Source: an uncultured Curvibacter sp.
GTDB taxonomy: Bacteria; Pseudomonadota; Gammaproteobacteria; Burkholderiales; Burkholderiaceae_C
Reading direction: 5' to 3'
Assembly: GCA_903828535.1 (NCBI GenBank)
Contig: CAIKMN010000010.1
Location: 124,001 to 188,000, forward strand
DNA length: 64,000 nucleotides
Numbering within the stretch: the first letter of the stretch is position 1; each line of letters begins with the position of its first letter. The position numbers were made by a program, and so were the translations under genes. This document shows positions 35,409 through 44,829 of the stretch, one piece after another. The notes beneath the pieces were generated by a model. It was not told the origin of the DNA and searched no databases. It saw only the letters and a program-made list of their open reading frames with translations.

Positions 35409-37265
35409 TCAGCTGCCCATGCCCTGCGCGTGCAGACGAGCATAGAGTCCGCCCTCAGCCAGCAACTCTGCATGGCTGCCTTGCTCGACAATTTTGCCCT
35501 CGGCCATGACGACCACGCGGTCGGCGTGTTCGATGGTTGAGAGTCGGTGCGCGATCACCAAGGTGGTGCGGCCCTTCATGACCCGATCCAAGGCGTCTTG
35601 CACCAAGCGCTCGGATTCATTGTCCAAGGCCGAGGTGGCTTCGTCCAAAATCAGGTAGGGCGCATTCTTGTACAAAGCCCTAGCTATGGCCAAGCGCTGG
35701 CGTTGGCCGCCTGAGAGTTGTTGGGCGTTGTGCCCGACTTGGGCATGAATGCCCTCAGGTTGCTTGCTCAGAAAGTCGCTCAAATTCGCGGCTTCCAAGC
35801 AGGCTAAAACCCGCGCTTCGTCCAAACTGGCACCCTGCTGATGGCCCATGGCCACGTTGTGGGCCAAACTGTCGTTCAGCATCACCACGTCTTGGCTGAC
35901 CATGGCAAATTGCTCACGCAAAGCTTCTAAAGACCAGTCTTGGAGGTTCACGCCGTTTAAGCTGATGCTGCCGCCGCTCAGCGGAACAAAACGGGGCAGC
36001 AGGTTGGCCAAGGTGGTTTTGCCGGACCCCGAAGGCCCCACCAGAGCGACCACTTGACCCGTTGGGATTTGTAGACTCACATCGTTCAGGGCAGGGGGTT
36101 CATCGTCTTTGTAGCGAACGCTGACATGGTTCAGCACCAAACCTTGTGCGGTGCCAGCAGTCCCAGAAACTTCAGTCACTTCAGTAACTTCTGAAGGGGA
36201 GGACGGTGGCGTCTTTTCATGGCCCGGGGCGCCCTGATAGGCGCCGCTGGATTCTGCCGGGACGTGGTCAATTAAATTGAGCCCCCGTTCCAGAGCGGCC
36301 AAACCCCGGGTCACGGGATTGGCCAAATCAGCCAATCGGCGCATGGGGGCAACCAACATCATCATGGCGCTCAAAAAAGCAGCAAACCCGCCGACGGTGA
36401 CGCTGGCATGACCGGGGTCGCGGCTTTGCCACAGGGCCACACAAATCACCACCGACAGGGCGGCGGCTGAGAGCAGTTGGGTCAGCGGGGTCATGGCCGA
36501 GGAAGCGATGGTGCTCTTGATGGCCAAGCGGCGCAGGGTTTCACTGAGTTTTGCAAAGCGGGCTTGTTGATGGGCTTGGGCAGCGTGCAGGCGCACCATG
36601 CGGTGGGCCAGGGCGTTTTCTTCGACCACATAGGCCAGTTCATCTGTGGCTTTTTGGCTGGCTTTGGTGATGGCGTAAAGCCGCTTGGAGAGTTTGCGCA
36701 TGACCGTGGTCACCCCCGGCACAACGATGCCCACAATCAGGGTGAGTTGCCAGTTGATGTAGAACAAGTAGCCCAAAAGAGCAACCAAGGTGAAGCCATC
36801 GCGCGAGAGGCCGACCGCCGCTGAAACCAATTGGCTGCAACCGTTTTGCACCTCAAAAACAACCGTGTTTGACAAGGCGCTGGCACTCTGCTGCCGAAAC
36901 ACGCTCAAATCAGCGCGCAACAAATGCGCAAACAAATCCCGACGAAGGCGCAACATGCCGTCATTGGCAATGCGGGTCAGGGCGTACTGACTGCTGAATT
37001 GGGCAATCCCCCGCACGGTGAATACCCCCAAAATCCCCACCGGCACCCACCACAGCGGCATCGTGCCTTGTGTGAAGCCATTGTCCAAAAGGGGTTGCAG
37101 CAAAGCGGGGATGGCCGGCTCGGTGGCCGCGCCCAAGAGGGTGCCCAAAAAGGCGACGATCCAAGCCGCGGGCTGGTGACCAAAATAAGACTTAAGTCGG
37201 GCCAAGCGATGTGCCAAGCCGTTGGCTGGCGGGGCGGTCACCGAAGAAGGGCGGAGGGTCGACAT
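35409..37265 (-). CDS. msbA: Lipid A/LPS ABC exporter MsbA
   Basis: MsbA, 618 residues, flips core-lipid A across the inner membrane. The six-TM domain covers residues ~30-330. The nucleotide-binding domain has Walker A GPSGSGKTTLANLL (~411), signature LSGGQRQRLAIARAL (~516) and Walker B YLILDEATSALD (~540). Between the two domains is a Ser/Thr/Glu/Val-rich linker (PSSPSEVTEVTEVSG) partly encoded by a 9-nt repeat and absent from E. coli MsbA. I chose the ATG at 37265 (MSTLRPSS); the track start lies inside tolB. It is divergent from tolB and shares a palindromic promoter region with it. Confidence 0.93.
   Translation of the reverse strand: MSTLRPSSVTAPPANGLAHRLARLKSYFGHQPAAWIVAFLGTLLGAATEPAIPALLQPLLDNGFTQGTMPLWWVPVGILGVFTVRGIAQFSSQYALTRIANDGMLRLRRDLFAHLLRADLSVFRQQSASALSNTVVFEVQNGCSQLVSAAVGLSRDGFTLVALLGYLFYINWQLTLIVGIVVPGVTTVMRKLSKRLYAITKASQKATDELAYVVEENALAHRMVRLHAAQAHQQARFAKLSETLRRLAIKSTIASSAMTPLTQLLSAAALSVVICVALWQSRDPGHASVTVGGFAAFLSAMMMLVAPMRRLADLANPVTRGLAALERGLNLIDHVPAESSGAYQGAPGHEKTPPSSPSEVTEVTEVSGTAGTAQGLVLNHVSVRYKDDEPPALNDVSLQIPTGQVVALVGPSGSGKTTLANLLPRFVPLSGGSISLNGVNLQDWSLEALREQFAMVSQDVVMLNDSLAHNVAMGHQQGASLDEARVLACLEAANLSDFLSKQPEGIHAQVGHNAQQLSGGQRQRLAIARALYKNAPYLILDEATSALDNESERLVQDALDRVMKGRTTLVIAHRLSTIEHADRVVVMAEGKIVEQGSHAELLAEGGLYARLHAQGMGS
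36169..36195 (-). repeat. 9-nt in-frame repeat in the msbA interdomain linker
   Basis: Three 9-base units on the plus strand (acttcagtc, acttcagta, acttctgaa) encode the SEVTEVTEV linker between the membrane and ATPase domains. Confidence 0.75.
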
Positions 37266-37281
37266 AGAATAGGGGATTCTA
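37265..37281. promoter_or_regulatory. Palindrome TAGAAT-AGGGG-ATTCTA between msbA and tolB
   Basis: A perfect 6-bp inverted repeat with a 5-base spacer presents TAGAAT as a -10-like hexamer on both strands. On the plus strand transcription would start about 19 bases before tolB; on the minus strand about 4-5 bases before msbA. No -35 is convincing on either strand. Confidence 0.4.
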
Positions 37282-37295
37282 AAGGCGAGTGAGTC

Positions 37296-38606
37296 ATGGA
37301 TCGCGTTTTGCTTAGAGTTTCTCAATGTGTTTCTAAATGGTCCAAGCCCCTGTGGGTGACCGTTTTTTGGCTGATGGCTTTGCCCTCATGGGCCCAATTT
37401 CGGGTGGAAGTCACTGGCGTGGGCTTGACCCAAATCCCCATCGCCTTAACCGCCTTCAAAGGCGAAGACCCGGCCCAGCGTGTCAGCCAAATTGTGCAAG
37501 CCGATTTGGAGCGCAGCGGCCAGTTCAAAAGCGTCGACGCCAGCACCCCCGGGGTATTGGATGAAACCAGCCGCATCGACACGGCTTTGTGGCGCAGCCG
37601 CAGCGCCGACGATGTGGTGGTGGGCAGCGTCACCAAATTGGCCGATGGCCGCTTCGACGTGCGCTACCGTTTGGTGGACTCGGTCCGCGGTGACGAGTTG
37701 TTGGCCCAGTCCTTTGTCGTCCCAGCGCCTGATTTGCGGCTGGTATCGCACAAAATTGCCGACGCCATTTATGAAAAGCTCACCGGTGTGCGCGGCGTTT
37801 TCTCCACCCGCATCGCCTATGTGACCAAACAGGCAGGCAAATTCAATTTGTGGGTGGCGGACGCCGATGGCCAAAATGCCCAGTCGGCATTGACCAGCCC
37901 CGAGCCCATCATTTCACCGGCGTGGTCGCCCAACGGCCGTCAACTCGCCTATGTATCATTTGAATCGCGCAAACCCGTGGTTTATGTGCACGATGTGGCC
38001 ACCGGCAAGCGCCGCTTGGTGGCCAACTTCAAAGGCTCCAACAGCGCGCCCGCCTGGTCGCCAGACGGCAAGCAAATTGCGCTGACCCTGACCCGCGATG
38101 GGGGCTCCCAATTGTTCCTGATCGACGCCCAAAACGGCGGTGACGCCAAGCGCCTGATTCAAAGCAATGGCATTGACACCGAGCCGATTTTTTCAGCCGA
38201 TGGCCAGTTCCTTTACTTTGTCAGCGACCGGGGCGGCTCACCTCAAATTTACCGTTTGCCCTTGGCCGGCGGCGCCCCCGAGCGCGTCACCTTCAGCAGC
38301 AGTTACAGCATCTCGCCCAGTGTCAGTCCCGATGGTCGTTGGTTGGCCTACATTGCCCGCGTGAATGGCAACTTCAAGCTCTATGTCATGGATTTGGCCA
38401 ACAACGTGGCCAATGCCGTGACCGACACCAGTGCCGATGAACGCCCCAGCTTTGCCCCAAATGGCCGTTTGATCGTCTACGCCACCCAAGTCCAAGGCCG
38501 TGAAGCCCTGATGACGACCACACTCGACGGCAAGATCAAAGCCCGACTGTCTGGCCAAAGTGGCGACATCCACGAACCCAATTGGGCCCCTTTTAAAACA
38601 CCTTGA
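37296..38606 (+). CDS. tolB: Tol-Pal system protein TolB
   Basis: TolB, 436 residues, is periplasmic. A signal peptide covers residues ~1-33 (ending LPSWAQ). The N-terminal D1 domain follows, then a six-bladed beta-propeller with repeated motifs such as [28 protein letters not shown] and [13 protein letters not shown]. It binds Pal and helps constrict the outer membrane at division. It heads tolB-pal-cpoB; tolQRA are not in this window, so the Tol locus is split or lies elsewhere. Confidence 0.96.
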   Translation: MDRVLLRVSQCVSKWSKPLWVTVFWLMALPSWAQFRVEVTGVGLTQIPIALTAFKGEDPAQRVSQIVQADLERSGQFKSVDASTPGVLDETSRIDTALWRSRSADDVVVGSVTKLADGRFDVRYRLVDSVRGDELLAQSFVVPAPDLRLVSHKIADAIYEKLTGVRGVFSTRIAYVTKQAGKFNLWVADADGQNAQSALTSPEPIISPAWSPNGRQLAYVSFESRKPVVYVHDVATGKRRLVANFKGSNSAPAWSPDGKQIALTLTRDGGSQLFLIDAQNGGDAKRLIQSNGIDTEPIFSADGQFLYFVSDRGGSPQIYRLPLAGGAPERVTFSSSYSISPSVSPDGRWLAYIARVNGNFKLYVMDLANNVANAVTDTSADERPSFAPNGRLIVYATQVQGREALMTTTLDGKIKARLSGQSGDIHEPNWAPFKTP

Positions 38607-38628
38607 CCTTATTTATTTTGGAGTTCTC

Positions 38629-39171
38629 ATGAAACGTTTTGCACTGGTTTGTTTTTTGACTGCCTTGTTGGCCGCCTGCAGTTCGGGCGTCAAACTCGAC
38701 CCCGCTTCGGTTGAAGACCGCAACACCTCGGCACTGTCTACCAACGCCGATGCCGATGGCGGCAAGGCCAATGCGACTTCGGAAACCAATATCCGCAGTG
38801 TCGATTTGAGCGCCTCGAACAAAGACACGGCGGGCCCAGCTGGCGTCGAACGCATCGTTTTCTTTGACTACGACAGCTACAGCATCAAGCCCGAATACCA
38901 AGCTGTGATCGAAGCCCATGCGCGCTTTTTGAAGGCCAACGCCAACCGCAAAGTGAACTTGGAAGGCAACACCGACACCCGCGGCGGTCGTGAATACAAC
39001 TTGGCTTTGGGCCAAAAACGCGCCGAAGCCGTGCGCCGTGCCTTGGTGCTGTTGGGCGTTTCAGACGGTCAACTGGAAGCCATCAGTTTTGGCATGGAAA
39101 AGCCACTGGCCACCGGCAACGATGAAGCGTCGTTTGCCAAAAATCGCCGCACTGAATTCAGCTACCGTTGA
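38629..39171 (+). CDS. pal: Peptidoglycan-associated lipoprotein Pal
   Basis: Pal, 180 residues, is an outer-membrane lipoprotein. The lipobox LLAACSSG places the lipidated Cys at residue 17. A disordered linker (residues ~20-75) leads to the OmpA-like peptidoglycan-binding domain with [39 protein letters not shown] and the C-terminal [14 protein letters not shown] site lies before the ATG at 38629; the track start at 38560 lies in tolB. It links the outer membrane to the cell wall with TolB. Confidence 0.96.
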   Translation: MKRFALVCFLTALLAACSSGVKLDPASVEDRNTSALSTNADADGGKANATSETNIRSVDLSASNKDTAGPAGVERIVFFDYDSYSIKPEYQAVIEAHARFLKANANRKVNLEGNTDTRGGREYNLALGQKRAEAVRRALVLLGVSDGQLEAISFGMEKPLATGNDEASFAKNRRTEFSYR

Positions 39172-39179
39172 ACCACGCC

Positions 39180-40004
39180 ATGTTGAATCGCATGACCTTG
39201 AACCGATTGTTTTCTAACGCTTCCCTCGGCTTTTTGCGGGGCGCTTGTTTGGCGCTGACCCTGAGCCAAGCCGGGGCGCACGCGGCCTTGTTTGACGACG
39301 ACGAAGCCCGCCGTGCCATTTTGGACCTGCGCCAAAAGGTCGACAACATCGCTGCCAAACAAACTGCCGAAACCCAACGCGTGGCGAATGTCGCCAACGC
39401 CGCCACGGAAGATCAAGCGCAATTGCGTCGTAGCCTGTTTGATTTGCAATCGCAAATCGATGCGCTCAAGCAAGATGTGGCTAACTTGCGCGGTCAAAAC
39501 GAAAGTCTGACCCAACAAATCGTCAGCTTGCAGCGCAACCAAAAAGATTTGGCTCAAGGTGTGGAAAAGCGCCTCAGCGTGATGGAGCCCGTCGACGTCA
39601 GTTTGGACGGCAAAACCTTCAAGGCCGAACCGGCGGAGACCAAGGACTACGAGGCCGCTTTAAGCCAATTTCGTCAAGGCAACTTTGATGCGGCCAGCAA
39701 ACAATTCGTGGCTTTTGTCACGCGTTACCCTTACAGCGGCTATGGCCCTTCGGCCCTGTTTTGGTTGGGCAATGCCCAATACGCCACCCGAGATTACCCC
39801 GCCGCCATTGCCAATTTCAAGGCGATGATCAAAGCCGACCCGCAAAACCCACGGGCCCCCGAGGCCGCCTTGTCGATCGCCAATTGTCAAACCGACACCA
39901 AAGACCTCAAGGCAGCCAAGAAAACCTTGCAAGATTTGGTCGCCGCTTTTCCAAATTCGGAAGCCGCAGCGACCGCCAAAGAACGCCTCACCAAGCTGAA
40001 ATAA
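39180..40004 (+). CDS. cpoB: Cell division coordinator CpoB (YbgF)
   Basis: CpoB, 274 residues, is a periplasmic protein that coordinates Tol-Pal constriction with PBP1b activity. It has a signal peptide (ending around AGAHA), an N-terminal coiled coil at residues ~35-115 (RRAILDLRQKVDNIAAKQ, LRRSLFDLQSQIDALK) that trimerises, and C-terminal TPR repeats (YEAALSQFRQGNFDAASKQF, YAAIANFKAMIK-type). The ATG at 39180 gives a good signal peptide; the track TTG at 39168 overlaps the pal stop. It closes the tolB-pal-cpoB block. Confidence 0.94.
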   Translation: MLNRMTLNRLFSNASLGFLRGACLALTLSQAGAHAALFDDDEARRAILDLRQKVDNIAAKQTAETQRVANVANAATEDQAQLRRSLFDLQSQIDALKQDVANLRGQNESLTQQIVSLQRNQKDLAQGVEKRLSVMEPVDVSLDGKTFKAEPAETKDYEAALSQFRQGNFDAASKQFVAFVTRYPYSGYGPSALFWLGNAQYATRDYPAAIANFKAMIKADPQNPRAPEAALSIANCQTDTKDLKAAKKTLQDLVAAFPNSEAAATAKERLTKLK

Positions 40005-40023
40005 GCTTTCAAAACGGTACTCA

Positions 40024-40803
40024 ATGCCCCAGTCGATTCTGGACGATCGCCGCTTTGCGGGCTTGGCCCGGCTCTACGGCGTGGCGGGCGCTCACCGAAT
40101 TCGCAACGCCCACGTGGTGGTGATTGGCCTTGGCGGTGTCGGGTCTTGGACTGCGGAGGGCTTGGCCCGCAGCGGGGTTTCAGAGCTCACGCTGATTGAC
40201 CTGGACCACATCGCCGACTCCAACATCAACCGACAAATCCACGCCCTTGAATCCACCGTGGGCCAAGCCAAGGTGCAGGCCATGGCCGAGCGCATTGCGC
40301 AAATTCAACCCGAATGCCAAGTGAACCAAGTGGACGACTTTGCATCCCCAGAAAATTGGCCGGCCCTGTTGCCCCCCACCGAACGCCCCATCAGCGGCGT
40401 CATCGATGCCTGTGACCAGGTCAAAACCAAAACCGCTTTGGCGGCTTGGGCGCGTCAAACCGGCCTTCCTTTCATTTCAGTTGGAGCGGCCGGTGGCAAG
40501 CGCGCAGCGCAAGGCGTCGAAGTGGCTGATCTGAGCGAAACCACACACGACCCTTTGTTGGCTCAAGTGCGTTATCAGCTGCGCAAGTTTCATGCGGCGC
40601 CGCGTGACAAGCGACTCAAAATACCTTGTGTCTTTAGCCGTGAAGCCGTGCAAGCCCCTCATGCCTCGTGCCAAATTGAAGGCGCTGAGGACAACGCCGT
40701 GGACGGTAGCTTGAATTGCGCTGGTTACGGCTCGGTCGTCAGCGTCACAGCGACTTTCGGGATGGTCGCGGCGGGCTGGATGTTGACGGAATTGTCGATG
40801 TGA
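40024..40803 (+). CDS. tcdA: tRNA threonylcarbamoyladenosine dehydratase
   Basis: TcdA (CsdL/YgdL), 259 residues, is an E1-like enzyme that uses ATP to cyclise t6A37 to ct6A in tRNAs reading ANN codons. The adenylation Rossmann motif is VVVIGLGGVGSWTAEGLARSG, followed by DLDHIADSNINRQIHAL (the E1-type Arg/Gln region). The C terminus has GSVVSVTATFGMVAA and hydrophobic residues for membrane or dimer contact. It follows cpoB by 19 bases without a clear ribosome site. Confidence 0.94.
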   Translation: MPQSILDDRRFAGLARLYGVAGAHRIRNAHVVVIGLGGVGSWTAEGLARSGVSELTLIDLDHIADSNINRQIHALESTVGQAKVQAMAERIAQIQPECQVNQVDDFASPENWPALLPPTERPISGVIDACDQVKTKTALAAWARQTGLPFISVGAAGGKRAAQGVEVADLSETTHDPLLAQVRYQLRKFHAAPRDKRLKIPCVFSREAVQAPHASCQIEGAEDNAVDGSLNCAGYGSVVSVTATFGMVAAGWMLTELSM

Positions 40804-40806
40804 ATT

Positions 40807-40836
40807 GTGACAAACCGCCTTTTTTCTGTCTATAAT
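40807..40836 (+). promoter_or_regulatory. tRNA-Lys promoter
   Basis: A perfect TATAAT lies at 40831-40836, with GTGACA (40807-40812) as a plausible -35 at an 18-base spacing. The tRNA begins 21 bases after the -10. Confidence 0.65.
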
Positions 40837-40857
40837 CTGAGGCTGCGCTGAAAATCT

Positions 40858-40933
40858 GGGTCGGTAGCTCAGTCGGTAGAGCAGCGGACTTTTAATCCGT
40901 TGGTCGCGAGTTCGAGTCTCGCCCGACCCACCA
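40858..40933 (+). tRNA. tRNA-Lys (anticodon UUU)
   Basis: This 76-base tRNA folds as a standard cloverleaf. The acceptor is GGGTCGG/CCGACCC, the D arm is GCTC...GAGC, and the anticodon arm is GCGGA-CTTTTAA-TCCGT with UUU at positions 34-36. The T arm is GCGAG-TTCGAGT-CTCGC. CCA is encoded. It has its own promoter and a strong intrinsic terminator, so it is a monocistronic unit. Confidence 0.98.
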
Positions 40934-40950
40934 ATTATTGCCATGGCGAC

Positions 40951-40980
40951 AAGGACTTAGAGAAATCTAAGTCCTTTTTT
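40951..40980 (+). terminator. Intrinsic terminator after tRNA-Lys
   Basis: A perfect 11-bp stem AAGGACTTAGA/TCTAAGTCCTT with a GAAA tetraloop is followed by a run of T. It separates the tRNA from the cytochrome c-recCBD unit. Confidence 0.92.
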
Positions 40981-41060
40981 GTTGCCCAAAATTCACAAGA
41001 ACAACGCTCCTGCCCAGCGCAGAATGCGCTAGCATGCGCCTTTATTTTGGGAGAAACACA

Positions 41061-41378
41061 ATGAAATGCCGGGTCGTCTCTGCAGGTCTGGGATTTGTTC
41101 TGACTTGGAGTGGGGCTGCGTTCTGTGCCGACGAAACGGCTTTGGCGCAATCCAAAAATTGTTTGGCTTGCCACGCGGTCAATTCCAAGGTGGTGGGGCC
41201 TTCATTTAAAGATGTGGCCGCGAAATATGCGGGTCAAAAAGACGCCGCCCCGATGTTGGCCAGCAAGATCATGTCCGGCGGCGGCGGTGTTTGGGGGCCG
41301 ATTCCCATGCCCGCTAACTTACAGGTGGATGCCGCAGAAGCCAAGCGTTTGGCCGACTGGATTCTGACCCTCAAATGA
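41061..41378 (+). CDS. Class I cytochrome c (c551/c552-like)
   Basis: This 105-residue periplasmic cytochrome has a signal peptide (residues ~1-21, ending AAFCA). The heme-binding motif is CLACH; the distal Met is likely in GPIPMPAN. Small c551-type proteins shuttle electrons between bc1 and terminal oxidases or reductases. The ATG at 41061 has a GGGAGA site about seven bases upstream; the track start adds nine residues before the signal peptide. Its stop is three bases before the recC start, so the two genes are probably co-transcribed. Confidence 0.93.
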   Translation: MKCRVVSAGLGFVLTWSGAAFCADETALAQSKNCLACHAVNSKVVGPSFKDVAAKYAGQKDAAPMLASKIMSGGGGVWGPIPMPANLQVDAAEAKRLADWILTLK

Positions 41379-41381
41379 CCC

Positions 41382-44300
41382 ATGCCTAAGCCAGGCCTGC
41401 TGGCCCTTCACGGTAACCGCACCGAAGACTTGGCCAGCCTGTTGGCAGAGGTTTTGAGAGCGCATCCCTTGGGGCCCCTTGAAGAGGAGGTCATCCTCGT
41501 TCAAAGCAACGGCATGGCCGAGTGGTTGAAGATGACGCTGGCCCAGCAATTGGGCATTTGCTCGGCCACGCGGGTTGAATTGCCTGCGCGCTTTTTGTGG
41601 CGCACTTACCGGCAGGTGTTGGGAGAGCGCGCGGTGCCTCGCGAAGCCCCTTTGGATAAATTGCCCCTGACTTGGCGCTTGGTTCGTGTCCTCCCTGACC
41701 TGTTGGGTCAGGCTGTTTTTGCGCCATTGGCCCGCTATCTGTCTAAAAGTGTTTCTAACGACAGCGTGGCCCGGGCTCCTGGGGATTCAGCGCGGGTTTC
41801 TGAACGCTTGTTGCAACTGTGCACCCAGCTCGCCGACCTGTTTGACCAATACCAAAACTACCGCTCCGATTGGCTTGAAGATTGGGCAGCTGGTCGCGCG
41901 CAACTGCGTAATGCCCTGGGAGGCTTGACGCCGATCCCGGCGTCGCAACGTTGGCAACCGGCTTTGTGGCAAGCCTTGGTTGAGAGTTTGCAGCCCGAAC
42001 AACGCGGCAGCCACCGTGCCCATTTGCAAAGTCAAGTCGTTCAGGCCTTGCAGCGCGGCCCCGCTGGGAACGTGGATGACGTCGAAGGCGGGCGAGGGCG
42101 TTTTGCTAAAAGCCTGCCCCGTCGCGTCGTGGTGTTTGGCATCCACAACCTGCCGGCCAGCACCTTGGAATTGTTGATGGCCCTGGGGCGTTACACCCAA
42201 GTCATGCTCTTCGTGCCGAACCCTTCACAAGGATTTTGGGTCGATGTGGGGTTGGAAGAGCAACCCTTGCTCGCGGCTTGGGGAAGACAGAACGCCGACT
42301 TCATTCGGCACCTGATTCATCTCGAGCCCAGCCTGCCCCGTCAAGACGCATTTCACTTGGATGTTGACACACGCTCAGGCCCAGCGGATGTGAACGGGAC
42401 AGCGCCCACCGCGCCCCTGCTGAAGCAACTGCAACTGCAGATGCGCGACTTGCACCAGCAAGCGATGCCCTTGGCAGTGGACGATCGTTCCTTGATTTTT
42501 CACAGCGCGCACAGCGCCGTGCGGGAACTGGAGGTGTTGCACGACCACTTGCTGGCGCTGCTCGCAGACCCCAAAGCCGCTTTGAGCCCCAAAGACATCG
42601 TGGTCATGGTGCCCGATGTGAAAAGCCTCACGCCCGCCATTCAAGCCCTCTTTGGCCAATACCCGCGCCACGACAAGCGCTTCATTCCTTTTTCTATCAG
42701 CGACCTGAGTGCGGAGGCACAAAGTCCCCTCGTCAAAGCGCTGATGTCCTTGCTCAACTGGCCCAGCCAACGCTTGGGCTTGAGTGAACTGCTCGATTGG
42801 TTGCAAGTGCCAGCAATTGCGCGGCGCTTTGGCATCCACTCCGCGCAATTGCCCTTGCTGAGTGAATGGATGAAAGGCGCCGGCATCCGCTGGGGCTTGG
42901 ACGCGCAGCAACGCCAGCAATTGGGCTTGCCCGATTGCGGTGAGCAAAACACTGCCTGGTTCGGTTTGCAACGCCTGTTGATGGGTTACGCAGTCGGCGA
43001 CACCAGCAACTTGGTGTCAGGCGTGTCGGGTGTTTTTGAAACGGAACCTTATACCGAAGTGAGCGGCTTGGATGCCGAATTGGTCGGGGGTTTATCGCGT
43101 TTTGTTCAGGCTTTGAGCGATTGGCGCGATGAAACGATCCGCCCGGCCTCCCCCCAAGTTTGGCGAGAGCGCGGAATGGCCATGATGCGCGGCTTTTTTA
43201 AAGCGCAAGACGAAGCGGAAACACAAACGCTGACGGCCTTGGAAGAGGCCCTCAACGCCTGGTACAGCGCCTGCGAGTTGGCCGAGCTTCAAAGCCCGCT
43301 GCCTTTGGCCGCCTTGCGCATGGCTTGGATGTCCGCCCTGCAGACGCCCCGACTGGGTCAACCTTTTCAAGCCGGTGGGGTCACGTTCTGCACGCTCATG
43401 CCGATGCGCGCCATCCCCTTTGAAGTGGTGTGTTTGCTCGGCATGAATGAAGGTGAATTCCCGCGTCGCGACAACCGCTTGGGCTTTGATCTGATGGGCG
43501 AGGCCGGTCAGTTTCGGCCTGGCGACCGCTCGCGCCAACAAGACGATCGCCAACTCATGCTGGACGCTTTGTTGTCGGCTCGGCGTCAACTGCTCTTGAG
43601 TTGGACAGGGCGAAATGTGCGCGACAACACCCCGCAACCGCCCTCGGTTTTGGTGGCGCAGCTGCGCGACCAGGTGGCGGCGCTTTGGGGTCAAGAGGCC
43701 TTGCAAAGCCGCACCACAGAGCACCCACTGCAGCCTTTTAGCCGCCATTATTTTTCAGGCCCTATACCTTTAGTCACCTATGCCAAAGAATGGCATCCGA
43801 TGCACGTCCCGATGAATGGGGAAATCAAGGGCCGAGCAGCGTGGCCGGACGTTCAAAAAACAGTTTATTTCCAAGGTCCTTTGTCGATCAAGTTGCTGAC
43901 TGATTTTTATAAAAACCCCGCCCGCGCCTTTTTTAAAAACCGACTTAACGTTTCGTTTTGGCACCCCAACGACTTGCCGCCGGACCACGAGCTTTTTGAG
44001 CTCGACGCCTTGGCGCAGTATCAAATCATTCAAAAGCTCACAGAAACATGGAAGATTGAGGCGCAGGTCAGTGCGGAACCCTTATTGGAATTGGAGCGCC
44101 AAATTCAGCGCTTGCGGCGCTCTGGTGAGTTGCCGCTGAAAAGTTTGGGCGATGTGACCGAGCGCGAGTTGATTCAAACCCTGACGCCCATGGCCGAAGC
44201 CTGGCAAGGTTTGCAAGCCGAATTGGGGCCTGAATCCAAACCCCTGCATTTGCGCTTTGAACACGAGGGTGTCGTTTTGGAAGACACGGTAACGCTGTCT

Positions 44301-44816
44301 GGCCAAGGGTTAAGAGGCGAAGGCGTCTTGATTCAACTGGAACCCGGCCGTTTGTTGGACAAGGCCAAGGGCAAACTGAAACTCCACAAGTTGTTGACGA
44401 CTTGGTTGACGCTGATGCTGTTGGCCGAGCAAGGTCTGGGCGCACGACTTTTGGGTCAAGACGCCTTGCTTGAACTGCCGCCGATCCCACCTGAAAAAGC
44501 CCAGCAACACTTACCGATCTTGCTGGCATTTTGGCAACGAGGCCTGCACGCGCCCTTGCCGCTGCCCTTGAAAACCGCTTTGGCGTCGCTCCAAAGCAAA
44601 GACAAAAAGACCCATGCCTCTGATGTTTTAAAAAGTTATGAGGGCGGTCACGATGAGTTCAGCGAGCGATCGGCCGAAGCCGCCGACATGGCCTGGGCCC
44701 GTGTTTACCCCGCTTGGGACGACTTGAACGAGACGGACTTTGCAGCGTTGGCAGAGCAGGTTTACACGCCGCTGATGGAGTGGGCTGCCAACGCCAAAGT
44801 GCAGCCATTGGCCTGA
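41382..44816 (+). CDS. recC: Exodeoxyribonuclease V gamma chain RecC
   Basis: RecC, 1144 residues, is the Chi-scanning subunit of RecBCD, with inactive helicase- and nuclease-like folds. The opening ALHGNRTEDLASLLAEVL and VILVQSNGMAEWLKMTLAQQLGI are typical, as are the central FIPFSISDLSAEAQSPL and GMNEGEFPRRDNRLGFDLM. It is complete and normal in length. recC-recB-recD are consecutive here without the ptrA gene that interrupts the E. coli cluster. The start is an ATG directly after the cytochrome gene. Confidence 0.95.
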   Translation: MPKPGLLALHGNRTEDLASLLAEVLRAHPLGPLEEEVILVQSNGMAEWLKMTLAQQLGICSATRVELPARFLWRTYRQVLGERAVPREAPLDKLPLTWRLVRVLPDLLGQAVFAPLARYLSKSVSNDSVARAPGDSARVSERLLQLCTQLADLFDQYQNYRSDWLEDWAAGRAQLRNALGGLTPIPASQRWQPALWQALVESLQPEQRGSHRAHLQSQVVQALQRGPAGNVDDVEGGRGRFAKSLPRRVVVFGIHNLPASTLELLMALGRYTQVMLFVPNPSQGFWVDVGLEEQPLLAAWGRQNADFIRHLIHLEPSLPRQDAFHLDVDTRSGPADVNGTAPTAPLLKQLQLQMRDLHQQAMPLAVDDRSLIFHSAHSAVRELEVLHDHLLALLADPKAALSPKDIVVMVPDVKSLTPAIQALFGQYPRHDKRFIPFSISDLSAEAQSPLVKALMSLLNWPSQRLGLSELLDWLQVPAIARRFGIHSAQLPLLSEWMKGAGIRWGLDAQQRQQLGLPDCGEQNTAWFGLQRLLMGYAVGDTSNLVSGVSGVFETEPYTEVSGLDAELVGGLSRFVQALSDWRDETIRPASPQVWRERGMAMMRGFFKAQDEAETQTLTALEEALNAWYSACELAELQSPLPLAALRMAWMSALQTPRLGQPFQAGGVTFCTLMPMRAIPFEVVCLLGMNEGEFPRRDNRLGFDLMGEAGQFRPGDRSRQQDDRQLMLDALLSARRQLLLSWTGRNVRDNTPQPPSVLVAQLRDQVAALWGQEALQSRTTEHPLQPFSRHYFSGPIPLVTYAKEWHPMHVPMNGEIKGRAAWPDVQKTVYFQGPLSIKLLTDFYKNPARAFFKNRLNVSFWHPNDLPPDHELFELDALAQYQIIQKLTETWKIEAQVSAEPLLELERQIQRLRRSGELPLKSLGDVTERELIQTLTPMAEAWQGLQAELGPESKPLHLRFEHEGVVLEDTVTLSGQGLRGEGVLIQLEPGRLLDKAKGKLKLHKLLTTWLTLMLLAEQGLGARLLGQDALLELPPIPPEKAQQHLPILLAFWQRGLHAPLPLPLKTALASLQSKDKKTHASDVLKSYEGGHDEFSERSAEAADMAWARVYPAWDDLNETDFAALAEQVYTPLMEWAANAKVQPLA

Positions 44817-44829
44817 ATGGAATGAAGCC

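Noticed and set aside
40858-40933. tRNA-Lys as an integration site for a mobile element
   Set aside because: No integrase, no direct repeat of the tRNA 3' end nearby, and neighbouring genes are core functions.
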